Counted from the stretch's first letter, positions 39,670 to 50,848 are shown. The stretch: DNA of 64,000 nt from Lachnospiraceae bacterium (GCA_021201095.1 JAJQFO010000223.1:1-64000), one strand, 5' to 3'. A program made the numbers and translations. Notes: a model not told the origin generated them from the sequence alone.

Positions 39670-41280
39670 CTAAACTATCTCAATTTTGCATCGGTGTACT
39701 TTATCCTTTCGATAGTACCCGATTCCAACCAGAATAATTCTGCCTGTTGTTTTCGGCTGTTCCCCGATCTTTCCCTGAAACTTCAGGGCATAGTTTTTAT
39801 CCTTAATTTGCTTCAGAGCCGTCTCAGGCGAATCATCTACCTTAAGTTCGATAATAATACCATCATCTGAACGATTATAAGGATAAAAAATGTAATCTAC
39901 ATAGCCTGTACCAGCCTGATCCTCACGCTGCATATCATATTTATTTCTGGCAGCAATATAGGCAAGCTTTACACTGCCAGATAATTCAGCCTCATCATTA
40001 TATGCTTTCAAAGGTGACTCTGTAGTATGCACAATAGCCAGTACTTTTCCAACCGTTTCCTCATCTTCATCATAAGTCGCCTGCAGAATACGGGCAGATT
40101 CTTTCTCCAACTCACGCATATAACTGTACCTTGGCTCTGTGCGTATAATCCGGTCAAACTCCAATTCCAGCTCCTTATTCGGAATCCGCACACACCCGTT
40201 GTTATAATTCAAATATCCATACACGGTCATCACAGACAGAATTTCATCTCTGTTTTTTAGCTTCGTCGCTGTGGAAGCGTACTCCGAAAGATCAGCCTCA
40301 ACTGACTCGCCTGCTACAAGAAGCATCACCGCCTCCCTCATACCGTCAACATCATCAAGCACATAATCCCTGAGTTCATCATACTCGCCAGCTTTTGCCC
40401 AATAATTACTAAGTGTATTCCGTGTAAGAGCACGCACGACCGAATTCGGATTGTATATACTGCCGCCAGTTTCTCTTTGATATCCGTCATACCATTCTGT
40501 CAGATCTTCTCTTAAAAACTCCGGTCTGGCATAATTTTTCAGATAACGTTGATACAATTCATCAACTTCTTCGCCTGTGAATCCAAAATATTCGTCATAC
40601 ATATCACTATTCGCCATATTGTATTCATCAAAATGGTTCATCGTATCACTGGCAGAATATTTTTTGATGGGGAGAACACCGGTCAGGTATACCATCTCCA
40701 CATAAGACATTCCCTTCGTCATTCCCCCGAGGAATGCGGTAAATTTGCCCCGGTCCGATTCTGTAAAATAGTCTTTATGAAAAACATAGTCCCACTCGTC
40801 AAAAACCATAATAAACTTTGCTTTATGATTCGCCAGTGATATAATGCGCAAGGTAGCTCCCAGAGAGTCCTCTTCACGAATTTTTACATCTGGCCATGCT
40901 TCTCTTAAATCATCCAGCAGCCGCATTTTAATGGTTCTGATATAGTCTTTATAGGATTCACATTCCTCCACTGCCCTGCTGAAATCAATATAAATCAGAT
41001 TATGCTGATTCATATGCTTCCTATAGTCTTTTTTTCCGGCAATTCTAAGATGGGAAAAGACTTCCGTACTGTCTGCTCCTTTACCGAAAAACGAGCCAAT
41101 CATCGCAGCCATCACAGATTTGCCAAACCGTCTCGGCCTTGTGACAGAAAGATAGCTGCCCTGCTGCTCCACAAGTGGAATTAATTCCGCCAGAAACTCC
41201 GTTTTATCCACAAAATATGGCTTTACCGTCTCTCTTTTGTAAATATCAATGATGTCATCCGGATTTAAATAATACCCCAC
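39670..41280 (-). CDS. AAA-ATPase-like / PD-(D/E)XK nuclease (DUF1703-type) protein
   Basis: 'YFVDKTEFLAELIPLVEQQGSYLSVTRPRRFGKSVMAAMI', 'DGIIIELKVDDSPETALKQIKDKNYA'. Confidence 0.93.
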   Translation of the reverse strand: MGYYLNPDDIIDIYKRETVKPYFVDKTEFLAELIPLVEQQGSYLSVTRPRRFGKSVMAAMIGSFFGKGADSTEVFSHLRIAGKKDYRKHMNQHNLIYIDFSRAVEECESYKDYIRTIKMRLLDDLREAWPDVKIREEDSLGATLRIISLANHKAKFIMVFDEWDYVFHKDYFTESDRGKFTAFLGGMTKGMSYVEMVYLTGVLPIKKYSASDTMNHFDEYNMANSDMYDEYFGFTGEEVDELYQRYLKNYARPEFLREDLTEWYDGYQRETGGSIYNPNSVVRALTRNTLSNYWAKAGEYDELRDYVLDDVDGMREAVMLLVAGESVEADLSEYASTATKLKNRDEILSVMTVYGYLNYNNGCVRIPNKELELEFDRIIRTEPRYSYMRELEKESARILQATYDEDEETVGKVLAIVHTTESPLKAYNDEAELSGSVKLAYIAARNKYDMQREDQAGTGYVDYIFYPYNRSDDGIIIELKVDDSPETALKQIKDKNYALKFQGKIGEQPKTTGRIILVGIGYYRKDKVHRCKIEIV

Positions 41281-41627
41281 TCTTCGTTCACCTCCCGATT
41301 TCCTGTCTCATATTCATATCCTTAAGGTATCACGAATTTACATTCAGTTCAACCCAAACCCGGCATTACGATCATTTTTTCTCTTTTCCTGCCACACCCC
41401 AGACCAGGTTTTTCCGAAATGTTGACACAGAATTAAGTTCTGAAAACTATACAAAACAACCAAAGCTTCCTTTGCTGGACATAAACATAGCCAGAGCATC
41501 TCCCTTTGTCGGGCCGCTCCGGCTATGCTTTGTTCGATATAAAAGAAGTATCGCTACATGTTTCTATACGGTCTTCGCAGCAAGTGCGCTAATCTGCCCG
41601 CATCGTTCCGAAAAAGCATCTATCCTT

Positions 41628-43073
41628 TTACAGAAGCTCTATCGTCCTTACACTGCAGCTTCCCTTTCCGGCATACAGAAAATAGACTGGGTGTATTCCA
41701 TCCGTTACCTGTTCCGTCGCAATCGCTACCGGCATCCAGGCGTCGGAATGGATCGACAGCTGGGCTTTTCCCGCCGCTTTTTCATTGAATTCCGCTTCTG
41801 AAAAGTCCATCGGATTTTCCAGAAACATCCAGAGAGTTCCTTCCGCGTTCCCCCGTACTTCCACCTTGACTTGGCTCAGATTTTCCAGTGCAAAGTATTT
41901 ATACCCGAATACAACGCCGTCTGTGATGTTGGCAATCAGGGAATCCCCATTTTCTTCCTCATATATATATGGAAGGACTTCCTTTCGGTTCTGTCCGTAT
42001 ACAATCTTCCCCAGATCAATCTTTCCGGTCAGGTGGCAGGCAATTGCCGCCGGATAGGTTCCTTTTCCGGTCAGCGGCCCGCCGTTCAGTCCGCAGCTGG
42101 TGATTTCGGCCTGACGAATGCTGCCGTCCTCCTGGATCTGTATTTTTTCCGCGCAGCCCTGCCGGGAAGCCTCCGTAGCATGGGTCTGTCTGTGATAAAA
42201 GACATACCATTCGCCGTTGATCTCAACCATGCTGCCGTGATTGTTGCCGGTCATATTGACGGACCTTTCACGGCCATTCAGCCCGATGTCCCCATTGGAG
42301 ATTATGGTTCCGCCATAAACAAATCCGCCGTCCGGGCGTCTGCTCGTTGCATAGCAGAGCTCATGGCTCAACTCACTGGAGTAAATAAAATAATACGTCT
42401 CACCGATTTTCCGCATGGAAGAAGCCTCATAAAAGGCGTGTCCCTCAAAGCCAGTGCCTTCACTGTGGGCGGCTCCCGGTACGCAAAGCTTCGGACCTTC
42501 CTTCACGGTGACCATATCCGCTTCAAGCTCCACGACCATACTGCCCGGGCTGGGGATAATCGGAAAATCCGGGTTGGTCTCTGCCGGCGCGAATCCATAA
42601 TACAGGTAGACTCTGCCATCATCGTCGACTAAGACGCCCGGGTCAAACGGAAGATATTCCCGCAGAACCGCTCCGTTATTTCTCTGTTCCGGATAATGTA
42701 CATGCCCGTAAAAGGCAAACGGACCCGCAGGCGAATCGCTGACGGCTACGCCAATTTCCGGATAAAAGGAAAAGCAATAGTACAGATAATAGCGCCCATC
42801 TGTCCCTTTGGCCACATCCGGAGCCCAGAGCTGCATTTTATCCTCTGCGTTGGACGGATCCTGAGTCCTCCGGTATATTTCGCCCTCGTATCTCCAGTTC
42901 GTCAGGTCGTCCACCGGAGCGGACCAGGTTACGTAATTTCCCGGGCAATACACTTCTCCCCGGGCTTCATCGTGAGAACCGTAAATATAAACTCTTCCGT
43001 CAAATACATACGGTTCGCCGTCCGGAACATATTCGTTCAGGGGCAAATATGGATTAAAAACCTGTTTTTTCAT
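41628..43073 (-). CDS. Glycoside hydrolase family 43 protein
   Basis: 'NPYLPLNEYVPDGEPYVFDGRVYIYGSHDEARG', 'LWAPDVAKGTDGRYYLYYCFSF', 'IGETYYFIYSSELSHELCYATS', 'GNNHGSMVEINGEWYVFYHRQTH'. Confidence 0.92.
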   Translation of the reverse strand: MKKQVFNPYLPLNEYVPDGEPYVFDGRVYIYGSHDEARGEVYCPGNYVTWSAPVDDLTNWRYEGEIYRRTQDPSNAEDKMQLWAPDVAKGTDGRYYLYYCFSFYPEIGVAVSDSPAGPFAFYGHVHYPEQRNNGAVLREYLPFDPGVLVDDDGRVYLYYGFAPAETNPDFPIIPSPGSMVVELEADMVTVKEGPKLCVPGAAHSEGTGFEGHAFYEASSMRKIGETYYFIYSSELSHELCYATSRRPDGGFVYGGTIISNGDIGLNGRERSVNMTGNNHGSMVEINGEWYVFYHRQTHATEASRQGCAEKIQIQEDGSIRQAEITSCGLNGGPLTGKGTYPAAIACHLTGKIDLGKIVYGQNRKEVLPYIYEEENGDSLIANITDGVVFGYKYFALENLSQVKVEVRGNAEGTLWMFLENPMDFSEAEFNEKAAGKAQLSIHSDAWMPVAIATEQVTDGIHPVYFLYAGKGSCSVRTIELL

Positions 43074-45955
43074 TTAATCATTCCTCCTCCCAGAGACATC
43101 TCTCCGAAAATGCCGCCCTCTCCGGTTTCTTCTACTCGGATGGTAAGGGATGCGGCTGCCTCTGCTTCTTTCAACTCGGCTGCCTGCGAGACAGTTTCCT
43201 GCGTTTCTTTCTGTCCGGCTGCAAGCGTCAAGAAGGCTTCCTGCGGCGCAGCTGCCTGCGTTTTCCGCAGCACCAGCAGTGCCCGTCCCTCGAAGAAGTG
43301 GCAGCATCCGGAGGTATACGGATCCTCACTGGTCGGACTGCCGGAGCCAAAACCTTCCAGCTGCGCGGCTCCGTCTACGATGCAGCGTGTTTCTCTCTGC
43401 CAGTCCGGCACGCGTCTGCCGTCCTGATCAACCGCCTCCGCGCGGATTATCAGGATGTCCTCTGTGCAGGAAAAGCTTTCCGGAATTTCCTCCGGTGTCA
43501 GGCGGATCGACACTGCTTTGCCCGCAGTCTCAAGGGAGCTGCTTTCTGCCGCAGCCCCGCCGCGGATATTGGTCACCTCCAGCACGCCCGGCTCATAGGT
43601 CAATGGTACGGAAACGATGCCGTTCTCCGGAACCACTTTGCGGCCGATGAATTTGCCGTTTACCTTGATCTCGATCTCCTCCGCGTCGCTGTAGATGTCC
43701 GCGCGGATTTCTTTTCCTTCATACCCCGTCCAGGTATAGCTTTCGTAGACATCCGCCCAGCCCCAGCTGGAAATGGCTTCCTTTTTGCCCGTATGCTCCG
43801 GATGCAGAACCGTAATCACCGGCGCGCTGTCTTTTTTCCAAAGAAGACGGCGGAATTTGCCCTGCGGGCGGACGAATCCGCAGATATCAAAATCTCCGCA
43901 GTTTCCGGTGTGCCACGGATAATCGCAGAACAGGCCGCCGTCCTGATCGTAAAAGGCATGTCCGATGCCGCTCTCTCCCAGGTAATCCATCGCCGTCCAG
44001 GTAAAGTCGCCGATCACATACGGGTGCGCCATCGTGCGCTCCCATACCTGCTTCATAGCCTTCGGATAGCTCTCCGTCCCGACGATGAGCCTCTCCGGGA
44101 AATCATTTCCGTCCTGCTCGTAGCGGTCGTCCAGATAATTGTAGCCGACCACGTCCAGATCCTTCACGAAGTCTGCCGTGATGGCGCCCCAGTTTTTGGT
44201 CACCTCATCCGCCTGCGCCAGGAAGCCTCTGACCTCCTCCGGCAGGCTGGCAAAATCAATCGCTTCCCCGCTGCCAAAAATATTGGCCAGTATCCCGCCA
44301 AACTCGCCTGCATCCAGGAATACCGCGCACACGCCATTGGTAATCGCCCTGGTGTCGTCCAGACTGCGGACAAATGCGCACATCGCCGCCGAAATTTCCG
44401 GTCCGTTTCCGCTTCCGTCCCGCTCCCCGATTTCATTGCCGATGCTGTACATGATCACAGAAGGATGGTTGCGGTCGCGGAGAATCATAGAAGCCAGATC
44501 TTCCTTCCAGCACTTTTCAAAATACAGATGGTAGTCCGCCGCGTTCTTTTTCGCCCGCCAGCAGTCAAACGCCTCATCCATCACCAGCATGCCCAGCCGG
44601 TCGCAGGCATCCATCAGTGCCGGGCTCTGCGGATTGTGGCTGGTACGGATCGCGTTGTAGCCATTCTCCTTCAACAGGCGCACCCGGCGGTACTCCATCG
44701 CGTCAAACGCACAACTGCCCACCACACCGTTATCATGATGGATGCAGCCGCCTTTGAGCTTCACCAGCTCCCCGTTCAGGCAAAAGCCGCGCTCACGCGT
44801 AAAGGAAATGGTGCGGACACCGAACGTAATCTCTTTTTCTTCCTGAAAAGCCGCTTCCTGAGTATCCGTCTCCTGTGAATTCGTTTCCTGAGTTTCCGTT
44901 TTCTGAGCATTTGCTGCCTGAATATCTGTTCCTTTTGAATCCGTTTCCTGGATATCTGCCGCTTCCCCAGGTTTACGCACCTGTACCCTTGCCGTATACA
45001 GATAGGGATTGTCCAGACTCCAGGGAATCAGATTTTCCAGAGAAAATTCAAACGTGCAGGTGGTTTCCTCCTGCATTTTTGGCATCAGGCAGAAATCCGG
45101 CGCACTGCAGGCTGCCTGCTTCGTCTGCTCCGTTTCATTCAATGCGTCGCAGACTAACTGCTCTGCCTCGTCCACCACCTGCTTTGTCTGAGCCCCCTCA
45201 GCTGACGTATGGCAGACTACCTGTTTTGTCTGCTCCGCCACGACAATTCCGTCCGCATCCAGGATCGAAAAGATCACCTCTCGCTTTGCGTCAGCAGCTG
45301 TTGTCCCTGCAACCGTCGCCAATTTCTGGTTGGCGGCGCAAGCCTCGCCTTTTTCTGAAGCGGCATTTTCGCAGACGCAGGCCTCGCCGTTTTGCGAAGC
45401 AGAGCCCGCCACCGTCAGTGTCACCTCTGCCTGAATGGTCTGCAGATCCGGCGTCTGGACACTCACCGACCAGGGCGCCAGATAAATCTGCTCCCCCTCC
45501 AGCAGACGGACATGCCGGTAGAGACCGCTTCCGGAATACCAGCGGCTGTTCGGATGCGCATTGTTTTCAACGACAATCTTCAGCTTATTGTCTTCCCCAA
45601 ACTTCAGCCATTTGGTCAGATCCGCGTAAAATTCCGTGTATCCGTAGTGATGCAGCGCGGCCATGCTGCCGTTGATCCAGATCTCAGTGTTCCCATAAGA
45701 GCCCTCCACCAGCAGCAGGAACTGATGCCCCTTCTGTGAAGCGTCCAGCTCAAAATGCTTCTCATAGGTGCCGACACCTCCCTGGAAAAAGCCGCCCGCG
45801 CCCTCTGTCGGCGCATCCGGCGTCCGCTTCGTAGAGATCATAAAATCATGCGGCAGATCCACTGTTTTCTTATAAGCAGCGCCCTTCGCGTCCAGATACG
45901 CATTTCCGCTGGAATAAGCAAACGCCCATCCCCTGTTAAAATCATGTGCAACCAT
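43070..45955 (-). CDS. Glycoside hydrolase family 2 (beta-galactosidase-like) protein
   Basis: 961 aa; 'VDLPHDFMISTKR', 'GGCIHHDNGVVGSCAFDAMEYRRVRLLKENGYNAIRTSHNPQSPALMDACDRLGMLVMDEAFDCW', 'RNHPSVIMYSIGNEIGE'. Confidence 0.94.
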   Translation of the reverse strand: MVAHDFNRGWAFAYSSGNAYLDAKGAAYKKTVDLPHDFMISTKRTPDAPTEGAGGFFQGGVGTYEKHFELDASQKGHQFLLLVEGSYGNTEIWINGSMAALHHYGYTEFYADLTKWLKFGEDNKLKIVVENNAHPNSRWYSGSGLYRHVRLLEGEQIYLAPWSVSVQTPDLQTIQAEVTLTVAGSASQNGEACVCENAASEKGEACAANQKLATVAGTTAADAKREVIFSILDADGIVVAEQTKQVVCHTSAEGAQTKQVVDEAEQLVCDALNETEQTKQAACSAPDFCLMPKMQEETTCTFEFSLENLIPWSLDNPYLYTARVQVRKPGEAADIQETDSKGTDIQAANAQKTETQETNSQETDTQEAAFQEEKEITFGVRTISFTRERGFCLNGELVKLKGGCIHHDNGVVGSCAFDAMEYRRVRLLKENGYNAIRTSHNPQSPALMDACDRLGMLVMDEAFDCWRAKKNAADYHLYFEKCWKEDLASMILRDRNHPSVIMYSIGNEIGERDGSGNGPEISAAMCAFVRSLDDTRAITNGVCAVFLDAGEFGGILANIFGSGEAIDFASLPEEVRGFLAQADEVTKNWGAITADFVKDLDVVGYNYLDDRYEQDGNDFPERLIVGTESYPKAMKQVWERTMAHPYVIGDFTWTAMDYLGESGIGHAFYDQDGGLFCDYPWHTGNCGDFDICGFVRPQGKFRRLLWKKDSAPVITVLHPEHTGKKEAISSWGWADVYESYTWTGYEGKEIRADIYSDAEEIEIKVNGKFIGRKVVPENGIVSVPLTYEPGVLEVTNIRGGAAAESSSLETAGKAVSIRLTPEEIPESFSCTEDILIIRAEAVDQDGRRVPDWQRETRCIVDGAAQLEGFGSGSPTSEDPYTSGCCHFFEGRALLVLRKTQAAAPQEAFLTLAAGQKETQETVSQAAELKEAEAAASLTIRVEETGEGGIFGEMSLGGGMIK
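44860..44965. repeat. 15-bp degenerate in-frame repeat in the GH2 gene
   Basis: Protein pentads DIQET-DSKGT-DIQAA-NAQKT-ETQET-NSQET-DTQEA-AFQEE. Confidence 0.8.
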
Positions 45956-46272
45956 TTCGTTTCCCCTTTCTTTGTAATCTGTAAAAAGATGTGATCATTC
46001 ATGACTGTACTTCACATCCGCTGAACCGCTGCAAAGTACACATGAAAAACGTAACCTTGAAGATACTGAACGATTACAGCTCATTCATCAGAAAGCTTCC
46101 ATTCTTCCCCTGGCGAACGATTCCACTTCAGATACTTCTATGTTTTACTAAGTATAATACATATTTTTCCACGGCAACAGGGAAATCTTGTCCGAAAATC
46201 CTCGATTTTTTGTGTAAAGTATGCTATCCTGATCCGAATAAGACAAAAAAGCGCCCGGAGTGCTGCCAGCCA

Positions 46273-46485
46273 TTTAAAGCGCTATCGACCTTCGGAGCGT
46301 TGACGATATTCAAAGCCTTGACGGCATCTGAACGTTGACGACCCTCAAGGCCTTGGCGGCAGTTGAACGCTGACGCCCCTCAAAGCCTTGACGGCATCTG
46401 AACGTTGACGACCCTCAAAGTCTTGACGGCATCAGAGCGTTGAAAACGTTCAAAGCCTTGACGGCATTCAGGACGTTACCAGCGT
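46273..46485. repeat. 35-bp tandem repeat (5-6 copies) upstream of the AraC regulator gene
   Basis: 'tcaaagccttgacggcatctgaacgttgacgaccc' units, progressively diverged. Confidence 0.9.
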
Positions 46486-46537
46486 TTGAGAAGCATGCAT
46501 AGCATAACACAGCCAAACACACAGGAGGGCTTCATCA

Positions 46538-47653
46538 ATGCTCCCGTATACCTATGTCCTTTTCAGGGATATCCAGAAAACAAAAGCAGATTATTATAAA
46601 GAGCACGGATGCGGCCTCAGTTTTCAGGGCGCCGTACAAATGCTTGCCAACGCAGGTATCTGCACAGATGGCATTCCGGAAAATCCAGATTTTTTGTCAT
46701 GGAATCTGACAAGCTATCAGGAGCTTCGCCGGCTTGTCGGACAAATCCCCATCGCCCTTACAGAAATACAGAATATAAAACAGGCTGTTCACAATGACAT
46801 TCGCAGACTCTCCGTCTACAATCATGTACAAATAGCCATCGAAGCCTGCTGCTCTGATATGCAGCTGATCTCCGTGGATTATTTCTCTGTATGCTATGTC
46901 CTGGAGGGAAGCTGCCTCCTGAAAATACTCTCCGGTGAACGCAGACTGCACTCAGGAGAGCTTTGCATCATTCCTCCCGGCATCCCGCATGCACTGTTTA
47001 CGATGCCCGAAGACCTGGTCGTCAATATCGTCTCCGCCAAGGAGCATTTTACAGAAAATTTCAGCCAGCTTTTATACCGGGACAATATTGTTTCCGCCTT
47101 CTTCCGCCATGCCCTGTTTCAGGAAGCACGCGATCCGATTTTCTTTACCATGCACGCCTCCCGGAATATCCGCAGCCTGATTCAGCATCTGTTCGCAGAA
47201 TTTATAACCAAAGACAGTTATTCGGAAACCCTGTTTAACAACTATCTGCAGATTTTCTACGCAAATATTATCCGGGCATCCGAAAATCCAGATGAAGTAT
47301 CCCTTCCGTCCGGCCAGACTATTTCCCGGACACGTATGCCGGCAATCCTGAATTATGTGCGGCAGAATTATCACACTCTTACACTGGATACCCTTGCCAG
47401 GCACTTTCATTATGACAGCGCATACCTGAGCAAACAGATCCGCCTGGCAACAGGGAAAAATTACAGCGATATTGTCACCGAGCTGAAAATAGCAGAAGCC
47501 AGAGAGCTGCTTGCCGCAAGCGAAATGAGCATCGAAAAAATAGCAGAAACGGTGGGCTATCACAGCTCTGACCACTTCGGCTATGTTTTTAAAAAAGAGA
47601 CCGGGCTGTCGCCCCGCCAGTACCGAAGGCAGACAGCAACGATCGGCCCTTAA
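46538..47653 (+). CDS. AraC-family transcriptional regulator (cupin + HTH)
   Basis: 'GSCLLKILSGERRLHSGELCIIPPGIPHAL'; C-terminal 'IAETVGYHSSDHFGYVFKKETGLSPRQYRR'. Confidence 0.94.
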   Translation: MLPYTYVLFRDIQKTKADYYKEHGCGLSFQGAVQMLANAGICTDGIPENPDFLSWNLTSYQELRRLVGQIPIALTEIQNIKQAVHNDIRRLSVYNHVQIAIEACCSDMQLISVDYFSVCYVLEGSCLLKILSGERRLHSGELCIIPPGIPHALFTMPEDLVVNIVSAKEHFTENFSQLLYRDNIVSAFFRHALFQEARDPIFFTMHASRNIRSLIQHLFAEFITKDSYSETLFNNYLQIFYANIIRASENPDEVSLPSGQTISRTRMPAILNYVRQNYHTLTLDTLARHFHYDSAYLSKQIRLATGKNYSDIVTELKIAEARELLAASEMSIEKIAETVGYHSSDHFGYVFKKETGLSPRQYRRQTATIGP

Positions 47654-47654
47654 C

Positions 47655-47780
47655 GCGTGCCACTGGCATGCAGGACCGTTTCATGTCCCGATTTTCACAG
47701 AAAATCGAGGACGCAGGCCCTCGCCGGGCGGCATCCCACACTTCGTGCGGGATATTCGCCGACCGAAGCGATAGCGAAGA
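47655..47780. repeat. Dispersed palindromic element (near full length)
   Basis: CATGTCCCGATTTTCACAGAAAATCGAGGACGCAGGCCCTCGCCGGGCGGCATCCCACACTTCGTGCGGGATATTC. Confidence 0.75.
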
Positions 47781-47828
47781 AACCGGCTTGCCGGTGGATC
47801 TGACTCTGATATCATAAGGAATATTAAA

Positions 47829-49070
47829 ATGGAACGAACAATCTCTTACCAAATCACAGCAGAAGATGCCGGCATACGCGTTGAGCAGTTTCTTCGCCGC
47901 AAATTTTATTCCAGACAAAATCTGGCCCAGCTGAAGAATGCCGATGGAAGCACACGGCTAGGCGGAAAAGCCTGCCGCCTGAACCAGCGTCTCTCCCCTG
48001 GGGATACTCTGGAAGTACATATTTCAGAAGACACCTGCTCCGAACGGATTCCGGCAACGGACCTTCCTCTTTTCAGCACAATGCCCGGCGCGAAACGCCC
48101 GGAAACCGGCTATGAGTTATGCTGTCCCCCACAGGGAGGATATACTTCCATCGTATACGAAGATGAAGACATTCTGGTGACCGATAAACCTGCCGGTCTT
48201 CCCATACACCCTTCCAGGGACAATTACTATTATTCACTGGCCAACGCAGTCATGCACTACTACCGAAACAGCGGCGGTTTTGTTTTCCGCTGCACCAATC
48301 GTCTGGACCGGGATACTTCCGGTCTGACCGTCATTGCAAAGCATTCTGTCAGCGCAAGCGTCCTGGGCGCCATGCAAAAGGATAGCGGTTATGATACAGT
48401 CAATGATGCCGGAAGTGTTTCCAGCGGCGTTTCCAGAAGTGTTTCCAGCAGCGTTTCCGGTAATGCTCCAGCCTGTGCTTCCAGTAGCGTTTCCGGTAAT
48501 GCTCCAGCCTGTACTTCCAGACCTTATATGGAGCGCAGATACCTTGCCATCGTCTGCGGCACTCCCTCACCTGCCTCCGGCACCATCGACGCGCCAATTT
48601 CGCGTAAACAGCCGCAGGAAACATACCAGGAGCACACAAGCATTGAACGCCAGGTTGATTTTGAGCGCGGAGAACGAGCTGTTACCCATTATCATGTACT
48701 GGAAACAAAAAACAGCTGCAGCCTGGTCTCCGTCCTTCTGGGAACCGGCCGCACCCATCAGATCCGTGTACATATGGCATATCTGGGGCATCCGCTCGCC
48801 GGCGATTACCTGTATAACCCGGAATGCCGGCGAGCCGCTGTACAAACATACCTGGAACTGCCCGCTGCACTGATTTCAGACTATAAAGATACCCCGGAGA
48901 ATTTCCGGGAATCAATCAGGATCCCCAGTGTCAGCATACCAATCGGTATCAACGGAATCTCCCGGCAGGCACTTCATGCCTGCAGCCTGAAATTCCATCA
49001 CCCCATCACCGGGGAGCTCATGGAATTTCACTCCCCGCTGCCGGAGGATATGCGGCGGTTCGGGTTTTAA
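47829..49070 (+). CDS. RluA-family pseudouridine synthase with repeat insertion
   Basis: 'DEDILVTDKPAGLPIHPS', 'CTNRLDRDTSGLTVIAKH', 'LLGTGRTHQIRVHMAYLGHPLAGDYLY'; inserted 'VSSGVSRSVSSSVSGNAPACASSSVSGNAPACTS'. Confidence 0.93.
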   Translation: MERTISYQITAEDAGIRVEQFLRRKFYSRQNLAQLKNADGSTRLGGKACRLNQRLSPGDTLEVHISEDTCSERIPATDLPLFSTMPGAKRPETGYELCCPPQGGYTSIVYEDEDILVTDKPAGLPIHPSRDNYYYSLANAVMHYYRNSGGFVFRCTNRLDRDTSGLTVIAKHSVSASVLGAMQKDSGYDTVNDAGSVSSGVSRSVSSSVSGNAPACASSSVSGNAPACTSRPYMERRYLAIVCGTPSPASGTIDAPISRKQPQETYQEHTSIERQVDFERGERAVTHYHVLETKNSCSLVSVLLGTGRTHQIRVHMAYLGHPLAGDYLYNPECRRAAVQTYLELPAALISDYKDTPENFRESIRIPSVSIPIGINGISRQALHACSLKFHHPITGELMEFHSPLPEDMRRFGF

Positions 49071-49252
49071 TAACTTCTCTTGTATTTTACTTCCAAATCA
49101 GTATAATAGGAAGAGATTTGAGCCGCCGGTGGCGAAAAAGATTCATATTCAATATCCGTGCAAGCTATGCCATAAGATGCCGGGCCGGGTCTGCCCGGCA
49201 CGCTGCTTCGCGGCATTATATTTAAGACGGATTTGAGACGGAGGAATGCATC

Positions 49253-50605
49253 ATGGCCAGAAAGGATACACGTTCACGCAACGAACAAATGCTGAATGAC
49301 CCGGTGGAGCGGGTCATTCCGAAGCTGGCAGGGCCAACCATCCTGTCGATGCTGATTACTTCTATTTATAATATGGCGGATACCTTCTTTGTAAGCCAGC
49401 TAGGCACATCCGCTTCCGGAGCTGTAGGAATCATTTATTCCGCGATGGCGCTGATCCAGGCGTTCGCGTTTATGATCGGCATGGGCGCCGGCAATAACAT
49501 CTCCCGGCTGCTCGGAAAAGGTGAAGAAGAAGAAGCCAGAAGATACGCATCCGTCGCCTGGTTTACCGGATTCGCACTCGGGTGCGTGGTAGCTGTGCTC
49601 GGTTTGACCTTACTGAAGCCCATCGTCATGCTGCTTGGCTCCACGGAAACCATCGCACCATACGCAATGGACTACGCCCGGTATATTTTTCTGGCGGCTC
49701 CCTTTATGATGTGCTCTTTTATCATGAACAACCTGCTCCGCTTCCAGGGGCTGGCCGTCTACTCCATGGTAGGAATCACCATTGGAGGCATTTTAAATAT
49801 GGTACTGGATCCAATTCTCATTTTCGGAATAGGGATGGGTACCATGGGAGCCGGTGTCGCAACCGGATTTTCCCAGTTTGTCAGCTTCTGCATCCTTCTG
49901 TTTATGTGCAATACCCACAAGGACGCCATCCGAATTACGCCGCGCAACTACAGACCCTCTGTCCAGATATACGGGCGCATCCTGTACACCGGTGCTCCCT
50001 CTCTCGCCAGACAGGGCATCGCCAGCATCTCCTCCGTGATGCTGAACTCAATCGCCGGCTCCTACGGCGACGCAGCAGTCGCAGCAATGTCGATTGTCTC
50101 ACGCTTCACGATGTTTATCAATTCCGTTATCATCGGCTTCGGACAGGGCTTCCAGCCAGTCTGCGCCTTCAATTTCGGTGCAAAAAAATACGACCGCGTC
50201 AAACGGTCGTTCTGGTTCTGCGTAAAAGTCATGACCATCACGCTGATCGTGCTGTGCAGCATTTCCCTGCTGTTCTCAGGCCACATCATCGCCCTTTTCC
50301 GCCGGGACGACGCAAAAGTCATCGCAATCGGCACATTTGCGCTGCGCGCACAGCTTCTCACCATGCCGCTCTGGGGCTACTACATCATGTGCAATATGTT
50401 CTCCCAGTCCATCGGCTACGGCTTTCGCGCCTCCATCATCTCCTGCGCAAGACAGGGTCTGTTCCTGATCCCTGTGCTAGCCATCCTTCCGCGCTTCTTC
50501 GGCCTGCGCGGACTGCAGCTCTCCCAGCCGGTCTCCGATGTACTCGCATTCCTGCTGGCACTTGTACTGGCAAGCGGCATATTAAAAGAGCTCGACCAAA
50601 AATAA
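49253..50605 (+). CDS. MATE-family efflux transporter
   Basis: 450 aa; 'IPKLAGPTILSMLITSIYNMADTFFVSQLGTSASGAVGI', 'GQGFQPVCAFNFGAKKYDRV'. Confidence 0.95.
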   Translation: MARKDTRSRNEQMLNDPVERVIPKLAGPTILSMLITSIYNMADTFFVSQLGTSASGAVGIIYSAMALIQAFAFMIGMGAGNNISRLLGKGEEEEARRYASVAWFTGFALGCVVAVLGLTLLKPIVMLLGSTETIAPYAMDYARYIFLAAPFMMCSFIMNNLLRFQGLAVYSMVGITIGGILNMVLDPILIFGIGMGTMGAGVATGFSQFVSFCILLFMCNTHKDAIRITPRNYRPSVQIYGRILYTGAPSLARQGIASISSVMLNSIAGSYGDAAVAAMSIVSRFTMFINSVIIGFGQGFQPVCAFNFGAKKYDRVKRSFWFCVKVMTITLIVLCSISLLFSGHIIALFRRDDAKVIAIGTFALRAQLLTMPLWGYYIMCNMFSQSIGYGFRASIISCARQGLFLIPVLAILPRFFGLRGLQLSQPVSDVLAFLLALVLASGILKELDQK

Positions 50606-50848
50606 AGTGCGGCAAAGTATTACATGCCTCTTTGCATGATGAAGGGAATCATCATTCCAGGAACAACCGCGGAAAGCTTTCTGTAAACATTCTGGGTATA
50701 GCCAGAAAATCTTTCTGGCAAGTCGAGTTTTTATTAAGAAAAGGCTGAAAATTCAGCAAAAAATCTATCAAAAAAAGCCCAAAAAAGTTCTTGCATTTTT
50801 AAAGATCCGATGATATAATGATCAAGCTGAATTGAAGAAGCAAAAACA

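Noticed and set aside
43298-44878. 526-aa plus-strand ORF
   Set aside because: Antisense to the GH2 gene.
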